A stretch of 64,000 nt of DNA from Steromphala cineraria (lineage: Eukaryota; Mollusca; Gastropoda; Trochida; Trochidae): the NCBI GenBank assembly GCA_916613615.1, contig OU744730.1, forward strand, positions 32,969,315 to 33,033,314, written 5' to 3'. Shown here in pieces: positions 44,976 to 57,619 of this stretch. Under the pieces are notes generated by a model. That model saw only the letters and a list, made by a program, of their open reading frames with translations. It made no database searches and had not been told where the DNA came from. Numbering within the stretch: position 1 is the first letter of the stretch; every line of letters starts with the position of its first letter. A program made the translations under genes and the position numbers.

Positions 44976-47900
44976 CAGTGACTTACATTACTAAGATTGC
45001 TTGCAAGGTAGTGATAAGTTCGTGGAATGGTATACCATTTATACGCATGTCCCTCCTTTGAAGTTTTACTTATGTAAGCTTTAATATAATGTCTCACGAT
45101 CTAATGTTCCATGTGAATATATGGATCTGTCAACTTGAATTCGAAAATCAAGTCTAGCTTTATGAACCAATAACCCGTGCCAGTTTTTATGATGAAGCCC
45201 CTTCCCCTCTTCAAACTATGCAGCAAGCTCCACAAGGATAAACAACGTAGATCTGGGATACTAATTTCAGGTGCATTCAAAGCAGCAGGGGTCAATTTAA
45301 GAATTTTATCTCTTGGCGTTAATAGGGAAGAACTCCTTAGGATGATTTGAGGCCCTCTTCCGGCACCTTTGACCCTCAATCCTCATTTCACATTTCCTCT
45401 CACAGATCACACAAGATGAAACGCTTTGTTTGGGAACATATACTTTCAGCATCACATAAAGTATAACATTGTGTGTCTATCTGGATTTCTTATACTTGTA
45501 AAGATTTGTCTCGTATGTTAGACGTAGAAGGTGGAATGGTTGTTGAAAACGTCCCGGGTTGTGAAAAATGATATTTGATTAACACTCATTCCAAGCTTTA
45601 AACACACCGTAGGCCTGGAAATCTTTACTGAAGGAGGTGAAAGAAACCTTGAAATATTTATCTTCTGGTATTTGAAATAAGTTTTATCTAAATAAATCCT
45701 ACACAAAATGATCAAAAACAAAGTTCCATCTCTCAGAGAAACTCGTTCACTTCCTTGAGAAACAATTTCCAGGCGTACACTTTCGTAATATATAGGTCAC
45801 ATAAGAACCAATACCAATTTCTTAGTTCTTGGAGATGAGTGGGTGTCACAAATACACAGTTGAAACAATTTTCAGGACATGTCTAATTGCACACAAATGG
45901 GAAGGTCTCCGAATTCACAATGTTTCTTTCCTGATGATGTCAGTTTCGTATCCTTAAGAATCCTTGTCATTGTGTTTTAAGTCATAAATCTCATGCATGA
46001 TTAACTGAACTATTATTTTCCTTGCGACAATACCTTAATTCTTTAACACGTATTTATTTATTGCCATTTGAGCAAGATTCGAAACTCTTATATTCAAAGA
46101 AGCTACGATGGCCCTATGTTGTACTTTACAAGTCGAAGTGTAAGAGACTTTTCAGAGGATGCGAAAGACTATTTCGTAACAGAAAAGTTCTTATGTCAGT
46201 TAGTTTCGAACGATGTTTCACTTTAGACTTCAGTACGTTTAAATTTCGTAGGGATCTCCTTATCTTCGTTTTTTCAAGCTTGTCATTTCAAAATCATTTC
46301 AGATACTTAACGTCAGTCTAGGTATACATGTGTATGTATATATATAAGAACACGAGGATGCAGAGAATAAGATACACGTGACAGGGCGTGTTCCGCATCT
46401 TGTGACCTATGACCTTTATGCTCTCCAACAAAGGAAACTGACAAAATTTTAAATGAATCACTTCCATATCGTTTCCTTCATCTCTAAAATAATAACACCC
46501 AGATGAAAATATCAAACAAGGTTTGGAAGATCAATTAAAATAATATATATAGTTTTAAAATACAGAAATGGCTTTATGGTTGGCAAAATAAAATTCGAAA
46601 ATGTGACAATACCAAAATACATGTATCTTGTATGCTCACTTTTCTGGACGTGCATGACTGAACTAGTCTTTAGTGGCAACATGAAAATACAGGATCTCTG
46701 GGCTGGTACAGCGCAAGCAAAATCATGAAATAATGTACTCTGTTAGACTAACATTTAGTCTCAGAAATAAGTTTTTCCATTATCAACAATATTTTACTAA
46801 AATTACAAATAGTAAAACAACAAGGAGCCCAAGCAATGCCTTGATTTCTGAAGCTAAGGCATCTAGACTTGCTATAATTTTCTAGACTATGTTTGTCGTC
46901 AATTGAATATTTTGCTTTAGGGTCTGGATGACAGACTATGTACTCTGTATATATAAAGTCATACTTTTGATAGACGTGTTATCAATTAAAATGCCTGATT
47001 TTTAAAAGGGTGTTGCCGGATTTGTCAGGATATTCAACGTGATCTAAAGAAGACTTTGATATGCAATTAGATTACAAGTTTGGATTGAAAATCGTCTAAC
47101 GTATAGGATTCGCTTTGACTCCGATGTAAAGAGCACGTACTCATGCCTATATCGCGTTTATGAACAGGTGCTGTTTTGTCTTTTATCTCGTTTTTGGGGG
47201 GAAAACAACACAGAGATAGCGATAAAAATTGGAGCGATGGAAAAAAGATTTTGCGGATAAAAAAAACCAGTTGTTTTTATCATCGAGGAACGTTGAACAT
47301 ACTTTGGCTTTGTAAATATCTTCATGCTTACGTTAAATGAAGAAGTCCGAAGACTTTATACAATATCTAAAGTAATTGCTAGGTCTGTGCAGACTCTTTA
47401 GTAAGGTCAAAATGTAATTGTATAGAATAGATAGCAATATCAGTTTAAACTGGGAGTTCAATTTCAATGACGATCTGCTTTTTATTAGAGGTGACGATTC
47501 TTGCATGAACGAATTTAAGGTTGATTAAAGTCTATATTTTACTCTAAGATGATTATGTCATGTTTTATTTTGTATGATAACTATTGATAAGATACCAAGA
47601 TAGAAAACACGAAATTAAGAAAAAATACAGCGAGATCTTTACGTTTAGGTAAGTGTTTATTCTAAGAGTAATCGAGTTGTTCTATTTATATCTATGACAT
47701 ACACTATTGAACATAAACAATATGATCCAAAGGTTACATTATACATAGATTATGTATCTTCTTACGTAAGACATACTACCAGACAAATCACTTAGATAAT
47801 ATTTGGGGTTATTTAAAATCAAAACTATGCATTATCACAAAAGATCAAACTTAATATGTAGTTAATATGAAAACTTATTCAAACAGCTTCTCTTATTCTT

Positions 47901-49820
47901 GATTTGTCGCACTTTATTGTCATAGTGACTGTTTTAACCCTAAAGATGTCCTAATACTGAAAGTCGTCCTATACCAAGACACGCTCATTTACGAACATCA
48001 TCTCAATTATATATTTTATCGCGGACTATAATATAAAAGTTTCCTAACAACACTCATATTGAAGAGAAATGAGACATTGAACAGTAAAGGCTATACTCGA
48101 TCAATCGATATCCTGTTCAGCAATGTCAGTCAAGTAAAGAATGACCTCAAATGCTATCATTTTGTTTCTGGAACCCCATTTGGACACGCTTGAAATTATC
48201 TTTTCTTTTTGGTTAGGGAAACGCTAAGGTATTGCTGTTGGTTACTAACAGTAAGTCTATCAGGATATGTCCTGTGCCTCCCTCCACAAAAAAAAATCTT
48301 TGCTAAGGTTGACCTTAACTCTCATTCTTTTACATTGCATAAAAGTTACCTAAAGAACTTTCAATCACTTCAGGGCTTTGTGAGAGAAGGCCCTGAACAT
48401 CAATAGAATACCTGTGTATGACGTCACATCTAACCTTGTAATGCTGTATGTGTATTGTTACAGGTGGATCTATATACGGGTATTACTAGGTGTAAGAAAG
48501 GGGTAGGATCTATTCTTGTCCAAGTGTGATTGAACACACGTGGTCAATGAATATAAATATCGCAGTTGAATTAAATCGTCTTGAATAACACTCAGTGCGA
48601 CTTCTTGATATTGTGACAAGATATATGTACATGGTGTAACCGGTGACGATATCTTAGTATTATCTCCTACAGAGAGTTAAACGGTGAGTATTATTTTTAC
48701 CAAATGCAGATTCATTCGAACTTTAATTCAGTAATCAATTACGTGTTTTACTAAGGTTTGAACTTCTTCGCTGAATTCTATAATATTTTCATACCATTTC
48801 GATCTTAGGTTTGTTGTTGCAACGACCCCCAAATAACGTTCAATATGAAAAGCTACAGTTCCTAAATTTCTCTGAATGGTTAAGCAGATATAATGATGAA
48901 CTTATTTTACTATGCTACAATTTATATTAGATATATTTAAATTTGTGTTTTGAACATTTCATTAAAAAAATGTATGTCACAGTCTTTTGATAATCGTAAA
49001 TATGGAGTACAAGTCTCAAATTTTACGAAAATATTGAAATCCATCATGCATCATTTCTTTTACTTTACTGACTTCTTGGTGGCTTATTCGCTTCAAATCT
49101 TTTAATTCGATAATCTTAGATTATCTTTCAATGGTGATAATTAAGTGATTCAGTCATCGCTTACCTTGTACAATTGACTAATTGTTGAGGCGAGGCCCAA
49201 GTTAATAACGGGTCTGTACGGGGTATAAGCTAAAGGGGATTTGAGGTGACGGACCATGCATGGTCAAATACTGTTAGAATTTTGACGTGAGTTTACTCAT
49301 TTCACGTGGATAACTACACTAATGGACATGTTTATACCATGTGGAAGACGCCGGATGTACAATGTCTCAAAGGCAAATGAACAAACTGAAAGGTAGAGTT
49401 TAGAAATATTTTTATAATAAACCAGGTCAAGCATAAATGTGTCATTTGAAAAAATATCTTTGAACTCAAAGATGTAATGGAGCTTATACGTTCATTACTA
49501 CACTGATATGTGATTTTTTAACAAACTATTTTTTTACGAAAACTTAAAAAGAATTGGCACTATTCGCAATCACAACGTTTTACTCTTATGAGTTTCTTTA
49601 TTTTTTTAACAAATTCTAAAGAAACACTGAATATAGCTCAAATAAGTTAGACTGAGAAAGAAACGTATTTGTTGGTCATCGATTAATTTTCTTGTCGTTC
49701 TATGTCTTTTATGTTTTGTTTGAAACCGAACGAAATATTTACGTTACTCTGCTTGATATCACTTCAACCGAACACTACATGACAAAAGTGTTGTGATCTA
49801 AATTTATCCTTTCATTTTAC
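44976..49820. other. Non-coding stretch with one coding-like fragment
   Basis: No gene model can be built. At 45189-45350 (+) a 53-codon ATG frame (MMKPLPLFKLCSK...EELLRMI) follows an acceptor-like CCGTGCCAG, while the opposite strand is also open from 45379 to 45101. Either could be an exon or transposon fragment, and I recognise neither. A 99-codon frame at 46022-46321 lacks an ATG and any motif. A TGACGTCA lies at 48419-48426. Confidence 0.35.
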
Positions 49821-49853
49821 CCGTCATCGCCTTCATTCATTGTTCCAAAGCGA

Positions 49854-49926
49854 TGACGTCACTGTCTCTTTTTAACAACGGGGGAGTTTCCCTCATGTTC
49901 GCGCGAGACGGAAATTCCCCCACGTG
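49854..49926. promoter_or_regulatory. Cluster of CRE, kappaB-like and E-box words
   Basis: Within 73 bp: TGACGTCA (49854-49861), GGGAGTTTCC (49882-49891), GGAAATTCCC (49910-49919) and CACGTG (49921-49926). All match consensus sites for CREB/ATF, Rel/NF-kappaB (two) and bHLH factors. The surrounding 49.8-50.25 kb is GC-richer than its flanks, and open frames exist on both strands, as expected from composition. It could be a promoter or enhancer; no transcript start can be placed. Confidence 0.4.
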
Positions 49927-50299
49927 ACCTCGCGTTATTTTCTGTTTGGGAATTACTTCCTGTCTAAAGTAGGGAAGATATCCTTCGTTATCAACTGGCC
50001 TCAGTCGATAACAATCGACCTTTTCAAAAGGATTTCTAAACGCTCCAAATGTGACAGCTGCCAGTTTCGAGTGCACATTTCATTTTCTAGTGCAGTGTCA
50101 GTTGAATTGTTTTTACCAACTTGGATTCCTTGCGGCCTTGGAGTTGGAATCGGTAAATGGTGTCACTCAAGATTTCTGACTTTCTGACGACGTGGCGTAT
50201 CTCTCGAAAGTTTCCGAAGCATGTGATACCGTGAAGATAAAGCACGTGCGTTGATGTTGTCAATTTCATGAAATCGACACGTTCACCTTTTGGAATAAA

Positions 50300-52260
50300 T
50301 CAGTGATTTGCATGAACAGATGGATATGAATGCTCGACGTTACATGACATTCTATAACGTTATTATCTTTGTGTAACATTGTTTACAAACGTGTAAGATA
50401 AATGATGTATATAACATCTTTTATTCACTGAAATTGACACCATTTCACCATTGACATGGATATATGATCCCATATTGCATAGAAACCCTGCAGGATTGAA
50501 TAATCTCACAGTGTTATTGACAAGTCCAGATAAGAGACAAGTAAGTACTTTCCTTACCATGAAGCGTCTAATTTTATCCTTGCTTTATGTTTCCTTATTC
50601 TCATACACTGTCACAAGAGATAAGACTATAGATATAGCCCTGACTTGCATCACACCACGACATGATGCAAGTACACAAACATATCATGCATAGTTGAATC
50701 AAATGAATCTTAATCTCTAAGACTAAGTTCAATTGAAATACAAACATTTTTACATTATATTTGAGTGAGTAATTTATTGATTAGTGTTGAATGGGCAATA
50801 TGTCAGCCTTTAGTAGCCTTCTAAGTTATTTTAATTCATATGATAATTATTGTCATATAGTGTCATCAACAATTATGAACCAGTAAGTGTGTTCAATAAT
50901 TAGAGCTGTAATGACACAACAATACAGTATTGTATCACAATACTTTGGTCCAAAATATATTGTATTGTTGGAGGATGCATGTCGGGTTACATAACGTGTT
51001 AATGAATTCTCAATGGAGATGCTGAAAACTGATTTCAGATTTAAAAGATATTTTTTATGCTCACAAGAACCTCCCCTTATACTTGGAAGTTTGATCATAT
51101 TACAATTACATCGAACCAGGTAAAGTTAAATTCTTGCAAAAAGTAAATTGATCCCAATATTGTGTGACTAGATCATTGTGTAAGGTATTGATGTGTATCT
51201 GGATACATATGATATCGCGACCCCCATATCGGGATAAGTATCGTTTTGCGACCCTCCCATATCGTGACACCTCAAAAATCTCATATGACCAAGTTTTAAG
51301 ATTCCTACATAGTTTATTACATTGAACACACTATGTGTAGATGTGTTGCTTTTATAAAATTGGTCATTTATTGTGCTTTGTCATTCCACTTGAAACAGAT
51401 ACCACTTGAACATACCATTATGTTTTATATTGTTTATATACTTATTATATATGTAGTGACAACAAAGAATGTTACCAATTATGTAGAGATATATATATAT
51501 CTATGTCATGCTTTACCTTTTTCCTTAAAATGAAGCAACATGAAAGTTTGATGTTATATGTGTCAATATTTTATTTGTCATATGTCCTATGTTCACAAAG
51601 TAACAGTGTATTATATTCATAATAATTTTTTAAACATCAATAAATCAGAGAATGATAAACATAGTAGCAAATATGTTTCTACAGAAAGGATGTCCAATCA
51701 AAATAACTTTGTATTTGATTAGTGGCCCTTCAAAATGGTTCCCACTCCCCAAATATAGGCGATATAAAATAATTAATTGCCCTTTGCTCATATCAATATT
51801 TTTTTAGTGTGACCTGGTGACCCTATTTGTATATATCCATATTTGTATAACATAAACTAACAGTGGAATTTTGAGTGGTACTCATAGTCAAGTGAACACT
51901 TGAGCAAGCATTAACATGGTACGGATATATTTATCAAACTAATTGGAAGGATCTTTCTAAATGTATATCGCCAATAAATTAATTATTGATATCACACAAG
52001 GTGATGAATGTTTATTATTTTTTCTAGTATTGTTCCCTTAAAGATCAAAGGCGCCGCCCATCCTTTATTCCGCAATAAAGTATAGTTTTTGAGTGGCGTC
52101 ACGAAACAATGGCCCATGACGTCAATAACAATTGGCTATGACGTCACTAGTTATGGCCCTGATCAAGGATTTTCAATTTGTGACCTTACTAGATTTAAAA
52201 AACATTTTTAAATTTGGAGTAGAAATAACTTAAACGAGTAAAAATCGACATACTAGAAAA
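50300..52260. other. Non-coding stretch
   Basis: No gene. About 50905-51275 has opposing ACGACAATAC-like and GTCACGATATGGG-like ends that faintly resemble hAT-type MITEs, too weak to call. Two TGACGTCA words at 52117 and 52139 lie just left of the hairpin at 52268. Confidence 0.35.
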
Positions 52261-52267
52261 GTAATAG

Positions 52268-52422
52268 AGTAGCCCTAACCATCATGTGTTTTGCAATAAA
52301 GTATAGTTTTGCCCTGAACTATTATAACGTCAAACCATTTGGCCTTCGGCCTCATGCTTTAACTATAATAGTTCAGGGCAAAACTATACTTTAATGCAAA
52401 ACACATGATGGTTAGGGCTACT
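52268..52422. repeat. Nearly perfect hairpin, 59-bp arms
   Basis: The arms 52268-52326 and 52364-52422 are reverse complements with a single mismatch. The 37-nt spacer contains the palindrome GGCCTTCGGCC. The word GCAATAAAGTATAGTTTT of the left arm also occurs at 52072-52089, so the element may extend left to about 52060. No ORF. Confidence 0.9.
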
Positions 52423-52568
52423 TTATTTCTTAAATCAAAGTAAAGGGTTTGTGTTATCCTTTATATGTATATATTTCATAATCCAATTTTGTATATTGCA
52501 AGATCACTGCTAGAGGTTTGAATTTAACCCTTATTCGTAAAACAACTACATACTTGTGAATTATGATT

Positions 52569-52585
52569 CCCCCCCCCCCCCCCCC
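52569..52585. repeat. Poly-C tract (17 C)
   Basis: An uninterrupted run of 17 cytosines in otherwise AT-rich DNA. Length may be affected by sequencing error. Confidence 0.95.
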
Positions 52586-52814
52586 AATTTTTATACCGCA
52601 CTCAGTTTTTGGTAATTTTCATAGCAAATTGTCTGTTTCTTTGGGAGAAAAATTAGAATCAAATTTACAAATAAGGTCAACAATGAATGTCACACTTAAG
52701 AAAGTTTTTATTTTGTGTTTAGTATAAGTATTCATAACAATGTTTAACCACAGCTTAGAATTGTAGAATAGAATGTTAGATAGAATTTTTATTTTTATTT
52801 TATTTTATCATTAG

Positions 52815-53057
52815 CTAGTTTGACTTGTTCACCTTGCATAACACACCTGTTCTGTAACACCTGTGTTGATGTATATAAAACACCTGCTCACGGACAGGTA
52901 AATCATGTTTACAAACATTACATTCAAGCGGTATATGTAAGCCATTAGAGCAATTTACCTTGAGATAGGTTACTGACAAAAGATTTGTTTTCCAAAGCTT
53001 CAAAAGGTTTTGAATTTGATATTTTTTTCTAACAATATCCATTTTCACCTTTTGAAT
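52815..53057 (-). CDS. Possible terminal exon with C2HC zinc-finger-like motif (unassigned)
   Basis: A minus-strand frame open from 53057 to a TAG at 52815-52817. It encodes a basic helix-like stretch (KKYQIQNLLKLWKTNLLS) and then CNVCKHDLPVREQVFYIHQH followed by RC, a C-x2-C-x13-H-x3-C spacing like small UBZ- or C2HC-type fingers. AATAAA signals follow within 30 nt of the stop. The splice acceptor is weak (TTCAAAAG at about 53050). It may be a last exon, a retrocopied fragment, or chance. I do not recognise the protein. Confidence 0.3.
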   Translation of the reverse strand: MQKVKMDIVRKKYQIQNLLKLWKTNLLSVTYLKVNCSNGLHIPLECNVCKHDLPVREQVFYIHQHRCYRTGVLCKVNKSN

Positions 53058-56000
53058 TCAAAATATATATTGTTCATTATTATTTACTGGAGGGTGAACT
53101 TCTTGTTGCAATATGTGCAACATTTTGACATGATGAACAAAAAATATCAACTTTGGAATGAATATGTTTTATAGTTCATACAGTTACATACAATTTCAAC
53201 AACAGACACCAGTTTTTGAAAACAGGTCTTTTTGAAAATGATGGAATATCGTGTTAGGTCAACTGAAGCGTAAAAATATAATGGGTAACAGCGAGATTCA
53301 AGTTAGACGGTTGTTGTACAAGGTTTGTGAAGAGTAGCATGTACCGGTATGTGTATTAGAATGGCAGACTAGACCTGAATAATAAGCTGACCTATGAAAG
53401 AGTGAGTTTTCTGACAAAGGTTCACGACACTGCGAGTGAGTGAGTGATTTTAAATGGTTTAACATGTTGCAGGGATCACTTTGGACAGGACTCATGTATC
53501 AAGATATCCCATTATCAATACTAATGTGGAGAGAAAGTCTCATTGCAAAAAGCAAAACTATTATTAATCTTCTTGAACATCCCATTGCTTTCTCTGAAAA
53601 TCCTATTATATTAGGCCAAAGGAAGATTTTTCTCCCTTTCATACTTTGAACCAGGGTGATCCCTGATGTTGTCAGCAATAGTTCAGCAATTAATGAAAGG
53701 ATTTTGCCATTCAACAGACTGTAGAGAAAGAATGAGGGAAAAATGGAAAGAAAGGCATTTATCTTACTTCAATGTTCAATTGTCAGATCTAACCTATCTG
53801 GCAAGGATTGTTAGGTCTGATTGTTAAGATGATTTTAAGTTGATACGTGTTGTATAATAATGATAACTATTATCTTTCCTGGGAATGTGTACATTAGAAT
53901 GTAAATTATCGATTTTTAAGAAATTGATTCTTCTGTTATTTAATGAGTTACGATTCCAGTTAGGAAGGAATGGTTAGAGGTAATAAAACTTTTTGCTGCA
54001 GGGTTAATTATTGTGCTTATCATGGGGACTCTGTATACATTTGTACATATTATATTAAAAGTAGAAAACACAAGGATGATATTTGTGGGGTATCTGTCAT
54101 TCATCCAATTTATCTTTCATTTGTCATCTTACGATTATGTCGATGTCTACAGATGGTAACTACCATTAGAGTGACAGTGCAACGGTAGATTGTTATGTCA
54201 TTGAAATTTTGATGTCATTTCATTTGAGTCAAATACTTTGTGATATCACGATAATTTAAAATAATTTGATTGTCTATAAGTGGGAAACAAGCTACATGTA
54301 TAATTATGTTGTTATATTGTCAGAGAGTCTGTGAAGTCATTGCATTGTGGTGTTATCAGAATGTTTATCTTTGTGAGGCAGTTTTTCAAATGATTAATTT
54401 GTAGCTGCGAATGTCAAAGCATGAAAAACATTATCAAAAGCAGAAAACATTTTATCCGCTTCTCAATTTCTAAAAAGGACATTAGTGCTCATACCATAAA
54501 GTATATCAATATAGTAAATCCTTTTTATGATATGCAAGCCTAAACATAACAGCCGAACAGTAAGTAGGTTATTGGGCCATTGTGCTAGAGTATCAAGTTC
54601 ATCTTCAATCTCCTATTATCTTGTGTAAGTCGCTTATGAATATTTCATTATTTTGCATTCTAAAAAATATCAATAGCATGTTGCAAAAGCTTGAAATTTT
54701 TTTATGCATAAAAAGGTTTTCAAATTAAAGAATTGAAGATATCATAACCCTATCACCTAACTTAATGCACTCAAAATAAAAATAGAATATTGTATCAGAC
54801 GAAGTCTTTTATCAGAAGAGATGAACTAACATAAGAACTACAAATTTTTCAGGATAACTAGACAGGTTTCTAAGTTCCTGATATCTTATAAGAATAGAGG
54901 ATGACTGGTGAGTCACCTGGATCAGAATGAATGAATACAAGTATAATGAATGAATGATATATCTTTCTAGTAACAACTTCTCAAAATCAGATTAATCTGA
55001 TCAAGGAGTAAGCATTCACTCAGGATTTTCACAATAAAGAAGTTGTTACGGAGACTCTGGCTGTTCTTGTTGTAAAACTTACTATACAATGACATCAGTT
55101 ATGTTTCTGTGATTAAATGTTATGTTTTAATGTTCTTGTCACAATTTAAATAGAAGGAGTAAAATATGATAAAGTCAACTTGAAAAAATATTGCCGACAC
55201 AGATAATAGCATATCAAGCAATAAACATTAACCTATTATCATGAATGAAATAAATGTGATGCAACACGACCTTTTGGTTTATTTAACATCATAGCCCACA
55301 TTGCAGAAAATGACGCTGACATTTTTAGCCACAACTCCAGGTTACAATGACCTATTGTTGGCGTCAATGGCTCTGATACTGAAATTGATTAACTGTTTGA
55401 ACCACATGTGCAGTGGTTTAATTCTTTGAATAATCTAATTTGTTGGATTGAACACCAGTTTAATTTTCCCATTCTTTATGAATTGTGTATTGGAAAGATC
55501 AATTTGTCCACTGAAGACAAGTTATCATTTCTGTTGAGCCCTGTTATGATTTAATTGGTGTCTCTTGTGTAACTGTCTATTCATGCAATCTATTGCTTAA
55601 GGTTAATGCTTTATGTTCTGGGTTGAAATGTTGGTTATGTGTCAGTAATTATAGACAGCGTAGATCCTTCCAACTCTAAAGAATCAGTAACAAGCCTGAT
55701 TTCTACCTTAGGCTGAAAGGGTTAATAACACCTCGTTGACGTTTTGTCAGTTGTTTGTAAAAAGTAAAATATGACCTCAAATTCCTGGATTTAGACCACT
55801 TCACTTTTACATAAAATATTTCTTGTGTTTTTGGTCTGCTATATACCCTTAATCCAATAGGGTTATACAATTTTGGAATACTACTAACAAATTCAAATGA
55901 GGAATTGTAGCTAGGTATAGAAATTTGTATTGTTTCATCTGTATGGATATGTAATTAGTTTTGCTTTTTCTATAAGTATCTTGTACTGTGTTCCAAAAAA

Positions 56001-56462
56001 ATATCACCGTTTTCTGAATGGTATAATTGTTATGATAATAGAATGATTAAATAGGAAGGTTACTTAAAGTCGGGCTTTAGAATCTGAGGCCATTTTTGCC
56101 ATTTGAAATTATATAAGACTAATATCCATCTTTTGCTGCTTTTACAATGCAAATATTTGTGGTGTTGTATCCAACCAAACAGAGAAAGAGACATATCAAA
56201 TTCTTGATACAGTCAAAAAAATAGGAGCAGTTGCTCTATTAAAAAATCAACATCTCAGCATAATGGTTCAGAATGATGAATACATAGTCACTGTCAGCTA
56301 ATCGAGAAGAAATACAGCATTATGGAAAGAATAACCCCTCGATGAGGATATTATTATAATTGAACATAGCAATAATGGCTGGTAATTCATGAAACAGGGC
56401 AATGATAACTGATTTTTTCGGCAACCTAATCTGCCCTCGGCAGGTAGAGAGTTAAAGTTTCA
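53058..56462. other. AT-rich non-coding stretch
   Basis: No supported gene or repeat. Short open frames near 53.4-53.7 and 53.97-54.19 kb show nothing recognisable. Confidence 0.4.
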
Positions 56463-56740
56463 TTATGAATCCTTTTTTTTATTTATTAGTTGTTCAAGTT
56501 CTCTCATGAAATGGATTGCAGTGTTGCACAAACATGATTCCAGCTCCAGAAACCGTCTACATTCTGAAATCAATATTGCAGTTGCCAGTGTGGCTAACAT
56601 TATCACACTTCTGTAGATGCTTTGGGTATTTAGATTGTGCAGTTGCATAATATCTTCAGCAAGAAGTTCTTTTATTGATTTCATGACTCTCATGGGCAAT
56701 TCTCTATTTTCCTGACCAAGCCCATCCTCTTCTGTTTTAT
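56463..56740 (-). CDS. Coding-like minus-strand fragment, 91 residues (unassigned)
   Basis: The frame starts after an acceptor-like TATTTTTGAG (boundary about 56740) and ends at TAA (56463-56465). The translation has helix-forming, protein-like composition: KTEEDGLGQENREL, MRVMKSIKELLAEDIMQLHN, IYRSVIMLATLATAILIS, ECRRFLELESCLCN, FMRELEQLIN. Its end, AATAAATAAAAAAAAGG, resembles a polyadenylation signal plus A-tract, so it could be the end of a retrocopied transcript. Otherwise it is the last exon of a minus-strand gene whose other exons lie to the right. Function unknown. Confidence 0.35.
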
Positions 56741-57600
56741 CTCAAAAATATGTTTAATGTTAGATATATGAGAAGAATGATTTCATAAACACTTGATCAT
56801 TTTTAATTTCTTTCTTGAGTTTCTTTATTTAAAAAGAATATTTTCCATGTGCAGAACAAGTGGCAAGTTTAGAAATTATAGAATTTATTTAAAGGCATTA
56901 TGTATACATTGACACTTTGATTTATTCAGTTGAAGTTGAAATATGGTCATTTTTCATAAATACATGTAAAAATGTTTTATTTGAACATTATAAACAAATT
57001 CTTTAAAAACAGTGCACTTTCAACAATTCATTATTTCTGTAAAAAAAACTTAGTTAATCAAATGACTTTATATAATGTTTCTATATAGAAATACCGGTAG
57101 AACTATTAATATACACTCAGAGTTACGGTTCCTAGAAATAATCACATTTCAATAACAAACATCATTATCCCTGCTGCATGGCTTCTTAATAAAGTACCGG
57201 TAGGTAGGTTCCTTGAAAACAGTCTAAGCTTCATTAGCAAGTCTAGATTTTGAAAGGTAATATACTAACAACACATGTCATCATTTTCATAGTTTTCAAA
57301 AATTTCAAAATATTTCATATACTCTATCTTGGTCTAGAAAAACAATGATAATAGATTGTCTAACATTCATACCTTTTGCCATTCCTATGTCAAGACCTTG
57401 TGACTCACAGGTCCCATATGTACTATAGAATGTTGGCAGTTGTCATTGTTCAGACAACAGTGATGTTGTGATGACTCTTTGCTAATGGGTGAGGTACATC
57501 AAATTGGGAAATATCTTGTAACTGGTGCAGGCCTCGTGGTGCCGTAAGGATTCTGAGTCATGGAATCAATTATGATGATTGTCTGGGCATAAAAGCATTG
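56741..57600. other. Non-coding stretch
   Basis: Nothing recognised. No upstream exon for the 56463-56740 frame could be found here. Confidence 0.35.
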
Positions 57601-57619
57601 CGCCGGTCGCAGCAGTCAT

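Noticed and set aside
46022..46321. 99-codon ORF rich in basic residues
   Set aside because: No ATG near its start, no motif, and length within chance for this much sequence.
49837..50187. ORFs open on both strands at the GC-rich patch
   Set aside because: Both strands open together in a GC-raised segment is expected from fewer stop codons. Neither has a domain or good start.
50451..50545. Possible exon ending in CAA|GTAAGT at 50541
   Set aside because: The frame lacks an ATG and no acceptor AG lies close upstream; the opposite strand is equally open.
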